Of a DNA stretch of 64,000 bases, positions 8,264-15,990 are shown one piece after another (position 1 is the first letter of the stretch; each line of letters opens with the position of its first letter). The DNA comes from Planotetraspora kaengkrachanensis (GTDB lineage: Bacteria > Actinomycetota > Actinomycetes > Streptosporangiales > Streptosporangiaceae): the NCBI RefSeq assembly GCF_016862895.1, contig NZ_BONV01000024.1, positions 1-64,000 on the forward strand, given 5' to 3'. Position numbers and translations under genes: made by a program. The notes below the pieces were generated by a model, which saw only the letters and a list, made by a program, of their open reading frames with translations, made no database searches and was not told where the DNA came from.

Positions 8264-9490
8264 CTAGGCCGCGAGGGGGAGGCGGAGGACGAAGCGGGCG
8301 CCGGTGGGGTGATCGGCGGCGTACAGGCGCCCGCCGTAGGCGTGGGCGATCTCGCGGGCGATGGGCAGACCGAGCCCGGAGCCACCGGGATCCCGGCGAC
8401 AGGCATCGTCCAGGCGGAAGAGGCGCTCGAAGATTCTTTCGCGGTCAGCCGGAGCAATGCCGGGGCCATCGTCGATGACTTCCAGGACCGCGTCCGGTGG
8501 GTCGCCGGTGACGCTGATCTCGATCACCGTAGAGGTGTGCCGTTCGGCGTTGTTGACCAGGTTGCCCAGGAGCCGCGCCAGCCGGATCCGGGAGGCGTTC
8601 ACCACCACCTGCCTCTCGAGCCGGGTAACGACGGCTACGGTCAGAGTGCGGCGTTTCAGTTCATCTATCACCAGCTGGGTCAGGTCGACTGGTTCGGTTG
8701 GGGCGGGCGGCGCGGCGTCCAGACGGGCGAGTTCGAGCAGATCGTTCACGATGTCGTTGAGTCGCTCGGCGTCCAGCAGCAGTTTGCGCAGGAGCTGGTG
8801 CAGGTCGCTGTCAGGTTCTGCGATCGCGACCTCAAGCTCGGCCAGGAGCCCAGTGATCGGGTTGCGCAAGTCGTGGGAGGCGTCGAAGACGAACCGCCGC
8901 TGCCGTTCGATGGCCTCTCGTAACATCGACGTGGTCTGGCGTTGTTGCCTGTGCGCCTGCTTGAGTTCTTCGTTGAGCTCCTGGAGCTCGCATGCGCGAG
9001 CGTAGAGGTCGGTTCTCATCGCCTCAAGCTCAGACCGAGCCCTCGTGACGTCGCGCTCGCCGGACAACCTCAGCTGCTGGAGGAACTCAGTGACGTCCTC
9101 AGTCCGGAGAACGATTAATTCCACCTCACCGTCCGGGTCCAGGACGGGCATGTTGATCGTGCTCCAGTACCGCTCCTCGAACACGCCCGGTATGCCGCTC
9201 GCCTCGATGTCGTACCGTTGCAGCGCCATGGTGTCCCGTTGGCCAGTGGCGACAACGCGTACCAGCGAAGCATGCAGACGCATCACCCCCTGCACGTCAG
9301 GATCGTTAGGAGCGTTGGGATTGCCGGGGAAGACGGCGAAGAAGTCCCGGCCGAGCAGGTCCGCCTGACTCCGCCCGACCAACTTCAGGAAGGAGTCGTT
9401 GGCCGCCACTACGACGAAGTGCGGTGTCATGACTAGCAACGGGGACACGATGGCCTTGAACACCGCCCTGCAGTCAACCCTTGAATCCAT
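8264..9490 (-). CDS. PAS-domain sensor histidine kinase (orphan)
   Basis: Soluble sensor kinase of 408 residues. An N-terminal PAS domain (about 10-130, with FVVVAANDSFLKLVGRS) is followed by a coiled coil (about 140-195). Next is a HisKA dimerisation domain with the phospho-His in FDASHDLRNPITGLLAE. The C-terminal HATPase has the N box LGNLVNNAERHT and G boxes VIDDGPGIAP and GSGLGLPIARE. No transmembrane segment is seen, so it should sense a cytosolic signal such as redox state or a ligand. No response regulator is adjacent. The ATG at 9490 follows GGTGAGG by seven bases; a GTG at 9493 is possible. Confidence 0.88.
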   Translation of the reverse strand: MDSRVDCRAVFKAIVSPLLVMTPHFVVVAANDSFLKLVGRSQADLLGRDFFAVFPGNPNAPNDPDVQGVMRLHASLVRVVATGQRDTMALQRYDIEASGIPGVFEERYWSTINMPVLDPDGEVELIVLRTEDVTEFLQQLRLSGERDVTRARSELEAMRTDLYARACELQELNEELKQAHRQQRQTTSMLREAIERQRRFVFDASHDLRNPITGLLAELEVAIAEPDSDLHQLLRKLLLDAERLNDIVNDLLELARLDAAPPAPTEPVDLTQLVIDELKRRTLTVAVVTRLERQVVVNASRIRLARLLGNLVNNAERHTSTVIEISVTGDPPDAVLEVIDDGPGIAPADRERIFERLFRLDDACRRDPGGSGLGLPIAREIAHAYGGRLYAADHPTGARFVLRLPLAA

Positions 9491-9703
9491 CACAACACCT
9501 CACCTGCGTTCCGCGTAATTCGGGTTGCCTGGAGACACGAACAGGCGGTTGACCTGGTGGAAATGTCCGTACAGGCTTGCCAGGGCGTGCCTCTAGCGAT
9601 GTGACCTCTCGGGCCAATTCAGGTCGCGACCGGCTTCCACCCGGAGTGCTGGCACGAAGACACCCGTGCGCCGGGTAGATGGACCATTTCGTCCAGTTTG
9701 TTC

Positions 9704-10057
9704 TTATGTGTGAACATTGTCAATTGTCAAGACCCTCCGAGACGATGATCCGAAACGGCCTGGCTCAGAGCTCGTCCGGCCGCGAGGACCGGCAACTGGC
9801 GAGACAGCCTGAGCGACCAAGTGAGTAACGCCATCGCCACGATCTCTGAGCATCGATTGTTCGAGAACCCAGTTGTCAGGCCTTGCGTAGGGGAGGGTGA
9901 CGAGTAGGACGTTGTATGGCCCCTCTGCCAGTTCAACCGCGAAGGTCAGGGGGGACCAGCCGACTCCTTCGCAGTAGGTCGGTTTGTGGCGGACGCGCCA
10001 GCGGTACGTCGTGTCACTTACGGTGATGAGGCGGGAGCCCTTCTTGGGGAGCGTCAT
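9704..10057 (-). CDS. hypothetical protein of an actinomycete-specific small family
   Basis: About 117 residues from the ATG at 10057, preceded by AGAAGGGGG. The N-terminal half (LPKKGSRLITV, TYRWRVRHKPTYCEGVGWSPLTF) resembles a widespread actinobacterial family of unknown function. The C-terminal half, after the NWVLEQSM segment, does not continue the family pattern I know, so the gene may have suffered a frameshift and gained a random tail. No function is assigned. It lies next to the right-end TGTTCCGT pair. Confidence 0.5.
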   Translation of the reverse strand: MTLPKKGSRLITVSDTTYRWRVRHKPTYCEGVGWSPLTFAVELAEGPYNVLLVTLPYARPDNWVLEQSMLRDRGDGVTHLVAQAVSPVAGPRGRTSSEPGRFGSSSRRVLTIDNVHT

Positions 10058-10079
10058 GAGCCCCCTTCTGATCATGGTC

Positions 10080-10102
10080 TGTTCCGTGGCTGTTCCGTGA
10101 GA
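10080..10102 (+). repeat. paired TGTTCCGT motif, right end
   Basis: TGTTCCGT, GGC, TGTTCCGTGAGA; same order and orientation as 3133-3155. It lies 107 bases before the right copy of the dehydrogenase 3' end. Possible integrase arm site (inference). Confidence 0.5.
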
Positions 10103-10208
10103 ACGTTGAAATCGGCAGCAACCTATGGAAGATCTCGGCAAGCGTATGTCCTGGTCAACGACAAGATCCAGGGGTAATCGCAGGCGGCTTAGGGACGCGA
10201 CGTAGAAC

Positions 10209-10337
10209 ACGCAGATCTACGAGGGCACCAACCAGATCCAGCGCATGGTCATGGCCCGCCAGCTCCTCAAGTAGCTCAAGTAGGCCGCTGACATGCGAAA
10301 ACCCCGCTTCCCCAGTGTGGGCGGCGGGGTTCGTCAT
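10209..10337 (+). pseudogene. right copy of acyl-CoA dehydrogenase 3' end
   Basis: It encodes TQIYEGTNQIQRMVMARQLL, Lys and a stop, identical in protein to the end of the gene at 1888-3051, then the same terminator. A nine-base duplication, CTCAAGTAG, repeats the final codons and stop. No dehydrogenase body lies upstream; similarity fades about 13 bases before 10209. It is therefore a remnant or att-like duplicate, not a gene. Confidence 0.85.
10300..10331 (+). terminator. terminator hairpin of the duplicated 3' end
   Basis: AACCCCGC at 10300-10307 pairs with GCGGGGTT at 10324-10331; counterpart of the hairpin at 3067-3098. Confidence 0.7.
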
Positions 10338-10341
10338 ATCT

Positions 10342-10377
10342 GGGCGCCCGCCCGGTCCACGGACCGGGCGGGCGCCC
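10342..10377 (+). terminator. strong GC hairpin with T-tract
   Basis: GGGCGCCCGCCCGGTCC pairs with its complement in GGACCGGGCGGGCGCCC around a very short loop, and TTTT follows. It reads as a rho-independent terminator on the plus strand, right after the duplicated dehydrogenase terminator. Confidence 0.8.
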
Positions 10378-10454
10378 TTTTCGCACTGCACGGCGGTCAC
10401 TCGTGCGCTGCGGACAGCCCTTCCCTCATCGGTTCGCGAGGCATGGTGGCCATC

Positions 10455-11036
10455 TCAGCGGGCGACGTCATAGACCAGCTTGGTGATGCCGTTGGCGTAC
10501 GTCTCGGACTCGACCACCTTCAGCATCTGCTTCTCCTTGTCGGTGTCGCTGAACATCCGCTTGCCGGCTCCCAGCAGCACCGGGAACACCAGCAGGTGGT
10601 AGCGGTCGATCAGACCGGCGTCGGAGAGGTTGCGAGCGAGGGTGGCGCTGCCGTGGATGACGATGGGGCCGCCGTCGGTCTCCTTGACCTTCGCGACGTC
10701 CTCGAGGGAACGAAGAATCGTGATGTCCCCCCAGTTGTCGACGAGGGCGTCCTCGCCGAGGGTGGTCGAGACGACGTACTTCGGCAGGTCCTTGAGGGCG
10801 GCGAAGTCCTCCATGTCCGGCCATAGCGGCGCGAAGGCCTCATAGCTGGTCCGGCCGAACATCAGCGCGGCGGACTCCCCGATCTCCCGACCCTTGATCT
10901 CGTATGCCTCGGGCAGGAACTCGATGTCCTTGTAGGTCCAGCCGCCGCTGCGGTGGGTCTCGGAGGGGAGTCCGCCGCCGGGAGAGTCGACGACCCCGTC
11001 CAGCGAGACGAAGGCGGTGTAGATCAGCAAACGCAT
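10455..11036 (-). CDS. dihydrofolate reductase family / RibD C-terminal domain protein
   Basis: Predicted NADPH-dependent reductase of 193 residues, the standalone RibD_C type. Motifs are the N-terminal FVSLDGVVDSP, the cofactor segment ALMFGRTSYEAF, and GGPIVIHGSATLARNL with LLVFPVLLGAGKRMF. The actual substrate of such standalone proteins is generally unknown, and no riboflavin or folate gene is nearby. The ATG at 11036 has AAAGGA seven bases upstream. It is monocistronic, running away from the AraC gene on its right. Confidence 0.88.
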   Translation of the reverse strand: MRLLIYTAFVSLDGVVDSPGGGLPSETHRSGGWTYKDIEFLPEAYEIKGREIGESAALMFGRTSYEAFAPLWPDMEDFAALKDLPKYVVSTTLGEDALVDNWGDITILRSLEDVAKVKETDGGPIVIHGSATLARNLSDAGLIDRYHLLVFPVLLGAGKRMFSDTDKEKQMLKVVESETYANGITKLVYDVAR

Positions 11037-11196
11037 TCGATGTCCTTTCCGTCGTCAGGTGGAGATCTCTATCCTGCGGTGGCGTCACGCGCGCGGCAAT
11101 GATCAATGCTCATCATCTGATCTCAGAACTCGGCACGCTTCAAGCTCTCCCGCCAACCCCGAAACCACTTGATCCACGGCCTGGCGAACGTCGGGA

Positions 11197-12024
11197 TCAG
11201 GCCTGGCTTCCGAGCCGGGCGTAGGCCGCGGGGGGCATGCCCACCGCGGCGGTGAAGTCGCGGGTCAAATGGGCCTGATCGGTGTAGCCGAGCTCGGCGG
11301 CCAGCGTGGCGAGGTCGATGCCCCGGTGGACCCGCTCCGCGGCTTCGTGCAGCCTGAAGCGGCGGATCACCCACTTGGGGCCGACGCCTACATAGTCCCG
11401 GAACAGCCGTTGCAGCGAGCGCACGGACCGCCCCGATCTGGCGGCCAGTTCGTCGACCCTGGTCATGGACATGTCGCTCTCCACCATCGCCACCAGTGCC
11501 GCGACCTCTTCCGCTGTCGGATCCTGATTCGGCCCCAGACTCCGTAGGAACCTCTCGATGAGCGCGATGGCGGCCCGAGCGTCGGGCTCGGCCAGGACCT
11601 GCTCGACCAGGGCCGCGCCCGCCGCGCCGTACATCTCGCTGATCTCCACGAACCGGCCGGTCAGCTGGGACACCGGACCGCCGAGGAACGGCCGGAAGCC
11701 ACCGGGGCGAAAGCGTGTGCCGAGCACGCGGCCGCTGTCCCGCATCGTGTAGGAGAACCCTCCCCTGATCACTCCCGCGATCCGGTGGAAGTCCTGAGTG
11801 ATCGTCATGTTCACGGTGGGGTGAGAGACGATGCGCTGTTCGTACGGCTCGGCGAGATCGGTCCACGTGACGACCCAGAAGTGCTCCACATACGCCGCGA
11901 GCTCGGGCGACGGCGCCTGCCGGAAGAAATCGAAGGCGTTGAGCCCGGCATACGGGTTGACCCAGCCGCGCTGTCGCGTTTCTACAAGCCGCCCTTCGGG
12001 CAGGCGAGGCACGCTGGTTGCCAT
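11197..12024 (-). CDS. AraC-family transcriptional regulator
   Basis: 275 residues. The N-terminal part (about 20-160; PSPELAAYVEHFWVVTWT, HPTVNMTI) is the sensor module of the DUF6597 type. The C-terminal part (about 175-265) holds two helix-turn-helix units, with VDELAARSGRSVRSLQRLFRDYVGVGPKWV and LATLAAELGYTDQAHLTRDF. Its ATG shares two bases with the ATG of the divergent gene at 12023, both lying within CCATGG. A downstream start, such as the GTG four codons later, is possible. It probably regulates that divergent gene or itself. Confidence 0.88.
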   Translation of the reverse strand: MATSVPRLPEGRLVETRQRGWVNPYAGLNAFDFFRQAPSPELAAYVEHFWVVTWTDLAEPYEQRIVSHPTVNMTITQDFHRIAGVIRGGFSYTMRDSGRVLGTRFRPGGFRPFLGGPVSQLTGRFVEISEMYGAAGAALVEQVLAEPDARAAIALIERFLRSLGPNQDPTAEEVAALVAMVESDMSMTRVDELAARSGRSVRSLQRLFRDYVGVGPKWVIRRFRLHEAAERVHRGIDLATLAAELGYTDQAHLTRDFTAAVGMPPAAYARLGSQA

Positions 12025-12565
12025 GGAAGACATGATGCCGCTGATGACGCGCGCCACCGAACGGACCGGGAGATTGGTGCGGGCGGTGCGGCAGGAGCAG
12101 TTCGGGCTCGCGACACCATGCGCGAAGTTCGACGTCAAGGACCTGATCAACCACCTCGAGTGGGTGGCGGAGATGTTCGAGTCGCTGGGTCGCAAGGGGC
12201 CGAGCGTCGAGCAAGGACCTTACGCGGGCGACTTCCCCAAGCGAGCGGAGGGCACGCTGGCCGCCTGGTCGCGACCCGAGGCGTGGGAGGGGACCAGCCC
12301 CGACAGAGGCCTGCCGATGACCGCCCTGGCCCACATGTACCTCGTCGACATGGTCGTGCACGGCTGGGACCTGGCCAGAGCCACCGGTCAGGAGTACGAG
12401 CCGGACCTCGATGCCGTCTCGCGGGCGCTGCACTTCACTGAGCAGATGGTGGAGATGGGCAGGCGACGCGGTGTCTTCGGTGCGCCGGTGGCGGTGCCGG
12501 ACGACGCCCCACAGTTCGACCGCCTGCTCGGCATCATCGGTCGGGATCCGGTCTGGACAGTGTGA
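12023..12565 (+). CDS. TIGR03086-type metal-binding (DinB-like) protein
   Basis: 180 residues of the actinobacterial maleylpyruvate-isomerase/DinB-like fold. Typical features are the N-terminal helix with ERTGRLVRAVRQEQFGLATPC, a DVKDLINHLEWVAEMF segment carrying the first metal-ligand His, and YLVDMVVHGWDLARATG with the second. The enzyme activity is unknown in this subgroup; members are often thiol-dependent. The start is ATG 12023 or ATG 12032. The 3' end overlaps the convergent AraC gene by 32 bases. Confidence 0.85.
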   Translation: MEDMMPLMTRATERTGRLVRAVRQEQFGLATPCAKFDVKDLINHLEWVAEMFESLGRKGPSVEQGPYAGDFPKRAEGTLAAWSRPEAWEGTSPDRGLPMTALAHMYLVDMVVHGWDLARATGQEYEPDLDAVSRALHFTEQMVEMGRRRGVFGAPVAVPDDAPQFDRLLGIIGRDPVWTV

Positions 12566-13340
12566 GCCGGTCGGCGAAGTAGGCCGTGGGGGTCGTGCCG
12601 AGCGTACGGCTGAACATCGCGGTGAAGGCGCTGGGCGTGGCGTAGCCGAGGCCGGTGGCGACGGCGGTGACCGGTGTGCACCTGGCGAGCTGGGCGACCG
12701 CGTGTATGAGTCTGGCCTGCTGCACCCAGCGCGCGAGGCTCATGCCGGTCGCGGCGGTGAATCTGCGCTGCAGGCTGCGCGGACTCATGTGCGCGTAGGA
12801 GGCGGCGTCCGAGGTCGTCCACCGGCCGCCGGGCTCTCGCTGGATCGCCGCGCAGAGTTCGCCGAGTTGGGCGTCGGCGGGAGCGGGGAGGTGCAGCGCC
12901 GGGACGGGCAGTGGTGCGAGCTCCAGGAGCAGCAGTTCGATGACCTTGCCGTCGCGGCCTTCGCGCTCGTACTCGATCGGGAGCCGGGTCGCTTCGTCGA
13001 TGAGTTCGCGTAGCAGCGGGGAGACCGAGACGACGGTGGGGGTCGCGGGCAGGTGCCAGGCCGACTGCGGCTCGATGTAGAGAGTGCGCATGGCCACCTG
13101 TCCAGCGCAGGTCATCGCATGGGTGAGTCCGGCCGGGACCCAGACTCCCCGGGTGGCGGGAACCACCCAGACGCCGTGACCGGTGGCGACGGTGATGGCG
13201 CCCGTCGTGCCGTAGATCAGTTGAGCGCGCCGGTGGTGGTGGGCGGGGATGTGATGGCCGTCGGGAAGGTCACGTGCCATCGCCGCGAGCGGCCTGGGAA
13301 CGTGCTGGTAGTCGTCGCGGTGTTCGCTCTTGCCGTACAT
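12534..13340 (-). CDS. AraC-family regulator, cupin sensor type (NimR-like)
   Basis: 268 residues: an N-terminal cupin (about 20-110; HHIPAHHHRRAQLIYGTTG) and a C-terminal double helix-turn-helix (about 165-260; YAHMSPRSLQRRFTAATGM, TAVATGLGYATPSAFTAMF). The architecture and the divergent major-facilitator gene match the NimR-NimT arrangement of E. coli, in which the regulator represses an efflux pump. That parallel is inference. The ATG at 13340 has a poor ribosome site; a TTG three codons into the upstream extension is an alternative. Confidence 0.88.
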   Translation of the reverse strand: MYGKSEHRDDYQHVPRPLAAMARDLPDGHHIPAHHHRRAQLIYGTTGAITVATGHGVWVVPATRGVWVPAGLTHAMTCAGQVAMRTLYIEPQSAWHLPATPTVVSVSPLLRELIDEATRLPIEYEREGRDGKVIELLLLELAPLPVPALHLPAPADAQLGELCAAIQREPGGRWTTSDAASYAHMSPRSLQRRFTAATGMSLARWVQQARLIHAVAQLARCTPVTAVATGLGYATPSAFTAMFSRTLGTTPTAYFADRLTLSRPDPDR

Positions 13341-13420
13341 GGCTACATGGCGCAATCTCGATGAATGATGGCGTGGCCACGAAAGTATGCCAGTGGGAGG
13401 TCGGCCTACCGTCGGCTCAT

Positions 13421-14758
13421 GTGATCCGACCCCACCCCGCCGCAGCCCTCGATCTCGGCCGTGACGGCCGCCGACCGGACCGGCGGCTGATCGCGCTCCT
13501 GGCCGCCACCAGCGCCGTAACGGCGGCCAACGTCTACCTCAACCAGCCTCTGCTCGGAGCGGTGGCCGCCTCGCTTGGCGTCGGCCGCGACACCCTCGGC
13601 GCCGTCCCGACCGCGACGCAGCTGGGCTATGCGGCAGGCATCCTCCTGCTCGTTCCGGCAGGCGACGGCCACGACCGGCGCCGGCTGATCCTCGGCCTCG
13701 GTACGGCGTCCGCGTTCGCGCTCGCCGCCTGCGCCCTGTCTCCTTCGGCGTGGTTCCTGATCGTGTCGAGCTTCGCCGTCGGCCTGCTGTCCCCGGTCCC
13801 GCAGTTGGTCACCCCCCTCGCCGTCGCCCTGGCCGGAGGAGACACCGGACGAGACACCGCAGGAGACACCGCAGGAGACACCGGAGGAGACAAGGGAGAC
13901 GGGGGACGGGCCAGGGGCAGGATCGTCGGCGTCGTGCAGGGTGGCCTGTTGGTCGGCGTGCTCGCCTCCCGCGCCTACTCCGGGGCGTTCGCCGAGGTGG
14001 CCGGGTGGCGTGCCGTGTACGGCTGTTCCTGCGCGCTCACCCTCGTGCTCGTGATCGTTCTGCGGCGGGCGCTGCCCCATGTCCCGGCGGCCGCCCGCAT
14101 CTCTTACCGCGCCACGCTGGCATCGCTCCCGAAGTTGTTCGTGTCCCGGCCGCTGATCCGGCGGATCACCATTTCGGGGGCGCTGGTCGGCATCGCGTTC
14201 GGTGCCTTCTGGACGACGCTGACGTTCCTGCTCGAGCGGCAGTACCACTTCGGCTCGTCGACGATCGGGCTGTTCGGGCTGGTCGCCGCGGCCAGCGCCC
14301 TCGCCTCGCCGTACGCCGGGAGGATGACCGAGCGCCTCGGGAGGCGTAGGGCGCTGGCGGTGCTCATCGGCCTGGTCATCGCGGGATGGCTGATCCTGCT
14401 GCCGGGTGCCACGGGCCTCTGGTGGCTGATCGCGGGCGTGCTCGTCCTCGACGTCGGCGTCTGGGGCAGTCAGGCGGTCTGCCAGACGGTCCTGTTCACG
14501 CTCGATCCCGCCACCCACAACCGCCTCAACACCGTCTACTTCACTCTGCGGTTCCTGGGCATCGCGCTCGGGTCGCTGCTCGGCTCACTGGCGTGGGCGG
14601 GCGGCGCATGGCCCGCCGTGGTGACCACCGGCGTCGTCGCCGCTCTGGCCGGGCTGCTAGTCTGCCTCCTCCCCACCACCGGATGGACCGCCGCACCGAG
14701 TGCGAGCAGCAGCAACCCGGCCGAGGCCCACGCGGCCCAGTCGCCCAGCACGGTGTAG
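13421..14758 (+). CDS. major facilitator superfamily transporter
   Basis: Twelve-helix proton-coupled exporter, 445 residues from the GTG at 13421; ATG 13361 is an alternative. The first helix carries the AANVYLNQPLLGAVAASL segment common to drug/solute MFS pumps, and the loop-2/3 signature is seen in GDGHDRRRLILG. A central cytoplasmic loop is expanded by a repeat of GDT units (12-base DNA repeat at 13839-13898). Divergent from the AraC regulator, so probably an efflux pump it controls. The last 223 bases overlap the Lnt-like gene on the other strand. Confidence 0.9.
   Translation: MIRPHPAAALDLGRDGRRPDRRLIALLAATSAVTAANVYLNQPLLGAVAASLGVGRDTLGAVPTATQLGYAAGILLLVPAGDGHDRRRLILGLGTASAFALAACALSPSAWFLIVSSFAVGLLSPVPQLVTPLAVALAGGDTGRDTAGDTAGDTGGDKGDGGRARGRIVGVVQGGLLVGVLASRAYSGAFAEVAGWRAVYGCSCALTLVLVIVLRRALPHVPAAARISYRATLASLPKLFVSRPLIRRITISGALVGIAFGAFWTTLTFLLERQYHFGSSTIGLFGLVAAASALASPYAGRMTERLGRRRALAVLIGLVIAGWLILLPGATGLWWLIAGVLVLDVGVWGSQAVCQTVLFTLDPATHNRLNTVYFTLRFLGIALGSLLGSLAWAGGAWPAVVTTGVVAALAGLLVCLLPTTGWTAAPSASSSNPAEAHAAQSPSTV
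13839..13898 (+). repeat. 12-base tandem repeat inside the MFS gene
   Basis: Five consecutive units of GAGACACCGCAG or close variants, in frame, encoding a four-residue repeat of the type (G/R)DTA in the central cytoplasmic loop. Copy number could vary between strains. Confidence 0.8.
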
Positions 14759-15954
14759 AGCGTCGCCGAGCCCTCCCGGGGCAGGGTCGCCGTGACCGTG
14801 GTCATGCCTGACTTGTCGCTGTAGCGCTCGGCCACGATCCGGCCGCGGTCGTCGCTGACCGTCAGCCATCCCTGGCGTGCGGCACGGGCCACCGCCACGC
14901 CGCTCTCCACGCCGCGCACCACCGCCATGCGGCTGTGCAGCCACGCGTCCTCGTCGAAATCCCAGGCGGGCGCGAGCAGGGCGGCGGCGCCGGCCTTGCG
15001 GTAGTCCCTGACCAGGCCCGGGTAATCGAGGTCCTTGCAGATGATGAGGCCGAGTCGGTTGCCGTCGAGGAAGGCCAGGCTGGTGCCGGGCCGGAATTTG
15101 CGCTCCACCCCGGGGATCATGTGGTGCTTGTCGTAGCGCGCGCCGGAGGGGTAGCTCACCGCGCTGTTGGTCTCCATGGCGATTCCCGCGACCACCTCCA
15201 CGCCCGGGCGGGTGAACGGCAGGTCGGTGGTCGTGAAGACCTTCTCGGGCAGCACCACGATCTCCGCACCGCGGGCCACCGCGGTGTCAATGGCCTCGCC
15301 GTACCGGCGGACGAGATCCTCGGAGTCGTCCGTCGCGACCAGTGCGACCTTCCGTCCTCCGGTGTCGGCGGGCGTCGCGAGCCGTACGAACCCGTGGCCG
15401 AGCGTCAGCGTGACCAGGACACCGGAGAGGACCGCCGTACGTGGCCGCAGGACCGCGATCGAGGCGGGCACGAACAGCAGGAGGAAGGTGATGCCCCAGA
15501 CCCCGGTGACGGAGGCGGTCTGCAGCATGGGCAGGAAGTCGGCCTGCGTGTACGCCAGACTCCACCAGGCCCCGTGCGGTCCGGCGAGGTTCATGACGTA
15601 CTCGGTGGAGACCCAGACGGCCGGTACGGCTGCCGCCGCCAGGAGCGGCCTGCCGCGCACGAGCAGGGTGCGGAAGAGCAGCACGCCCAGGCCGTAGCAG
15701 AGCGCCGGGCCGATGATGAGGGCGGCGGTCAGTGCGGGCGGCATCTCGAGGGTCCGGGTGAAGTACGGCCACATCTGCACCTGGCCGGCGATCCAGACGA
15801 GCGTCCCGGCGGCGAATGCCGTACCCCTGCCCGCCCGGCGAGCCAGGAACAGGACGGGCAGCGGCGCGAGCCAGGTGAGCCACCAGACGGGGTGGAGACC
15901 GGTGCCGAAGTGCATCAGGACGGCGGAGGCGAGGATGAGGAGGATGCGTTCCAT
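14536..15954 (-). CDS. apolipoprotein N-acyltransferase-like protein
   Basis: 472 residues: several N-terminal membrane helices (about 1-190), then a carbon-nitrogen hydrolase domain (about 200-420) and a final helix. The nitrilase triad is visible as Glu in VVLPEKVF, Lys in YDKHHMIPG or VERKFRPG, and Cys in LIICKDLDYP. The predicted role is transferring an acyl chain to the N-terminal Cys of lipoproteins at the membrane; divergent from E. coli Lnt. A Pro/Ala/Thr-rich tail of about 45 residues is encoded antisense to the MFS gene. The ATG at 15954 places the first helix at the N terminus; GTG 15978 is possible. Confidence 0.8.
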   Translation of the reverse strand: MERILLILASAVLMHFGTGLHPVWWLTWLAPLPVLFLARRAGRGTAFAAGTLVWIAGQVQMWPYFTRTLEMPPALTAALIIGPALCYGLGVLLFRTLLVRGRPLLAAAAVPAVWVSTEYVMNLAGPHGAWWSLAYTQADFLPMLQTASVTGVWGITFLLLFVPASIAVLRPRTAVLSGVLVTLTLGHGFVRLATPADTGGRKVALVATDDSEDLVRRYGEAIDTAVARGAEIVVLPEKVFTTTDLPFTRPGVEVVAGIAMETNSAVSYPSGARYDKHHMIPGVERKFRPGTSLAFLDGNRLGLIICKDLDYPGLVRDYRKAGAAALLAPAWDFDEDAWLHSRMAVVRGVESGVAVARAARQGWLTVSDDRGRIVAERYSDKSGMTTVTATLPREGSATLYTVLGDWAAWASAGLLLLALGAAVHPVVGRRQTSSPARAATTPVVTTAGHAPPAHASEPSSDPSAMPRNRRVK

Positions 15955-15990
15955 GCCGACGATCGTGCTTTTCCCCACCCTGCCGGCGCG

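Larger units (their letters stand above)
2986..10337. mobile_element. putative decayed integrative element in the acyl-CoA dehydrogenase 3' end
   Basis: The segment is bounded by direct copies of the acyl-CoA dehydrogenase 3' end and terminator (2986-3105 and 10209-10337). Inside each end lies a pair of TGTTCCGT motifs (3133-3155 and 10080-10102). The interior holds two broken transposases, non-core genes and long gene-poor stretches, and looks less GC-rich than its flanks. This layout resembles attL and attR of an element that integrates into a gene's 3' end and rebuilds it. No integrase, relaxase or replication gene is visible, so it would be a remnant. Alternatively, a second dehydrogenase paralogue was mostly deleted. 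Confidence 0.55.

Noticed and set aside
7696-8469. 257-codon minus-strand ORF between the IS4 fragment and the kinase
   Set aside because: It runs into the 3' part of the kinase gene in another frame and its composition is not protein-like.
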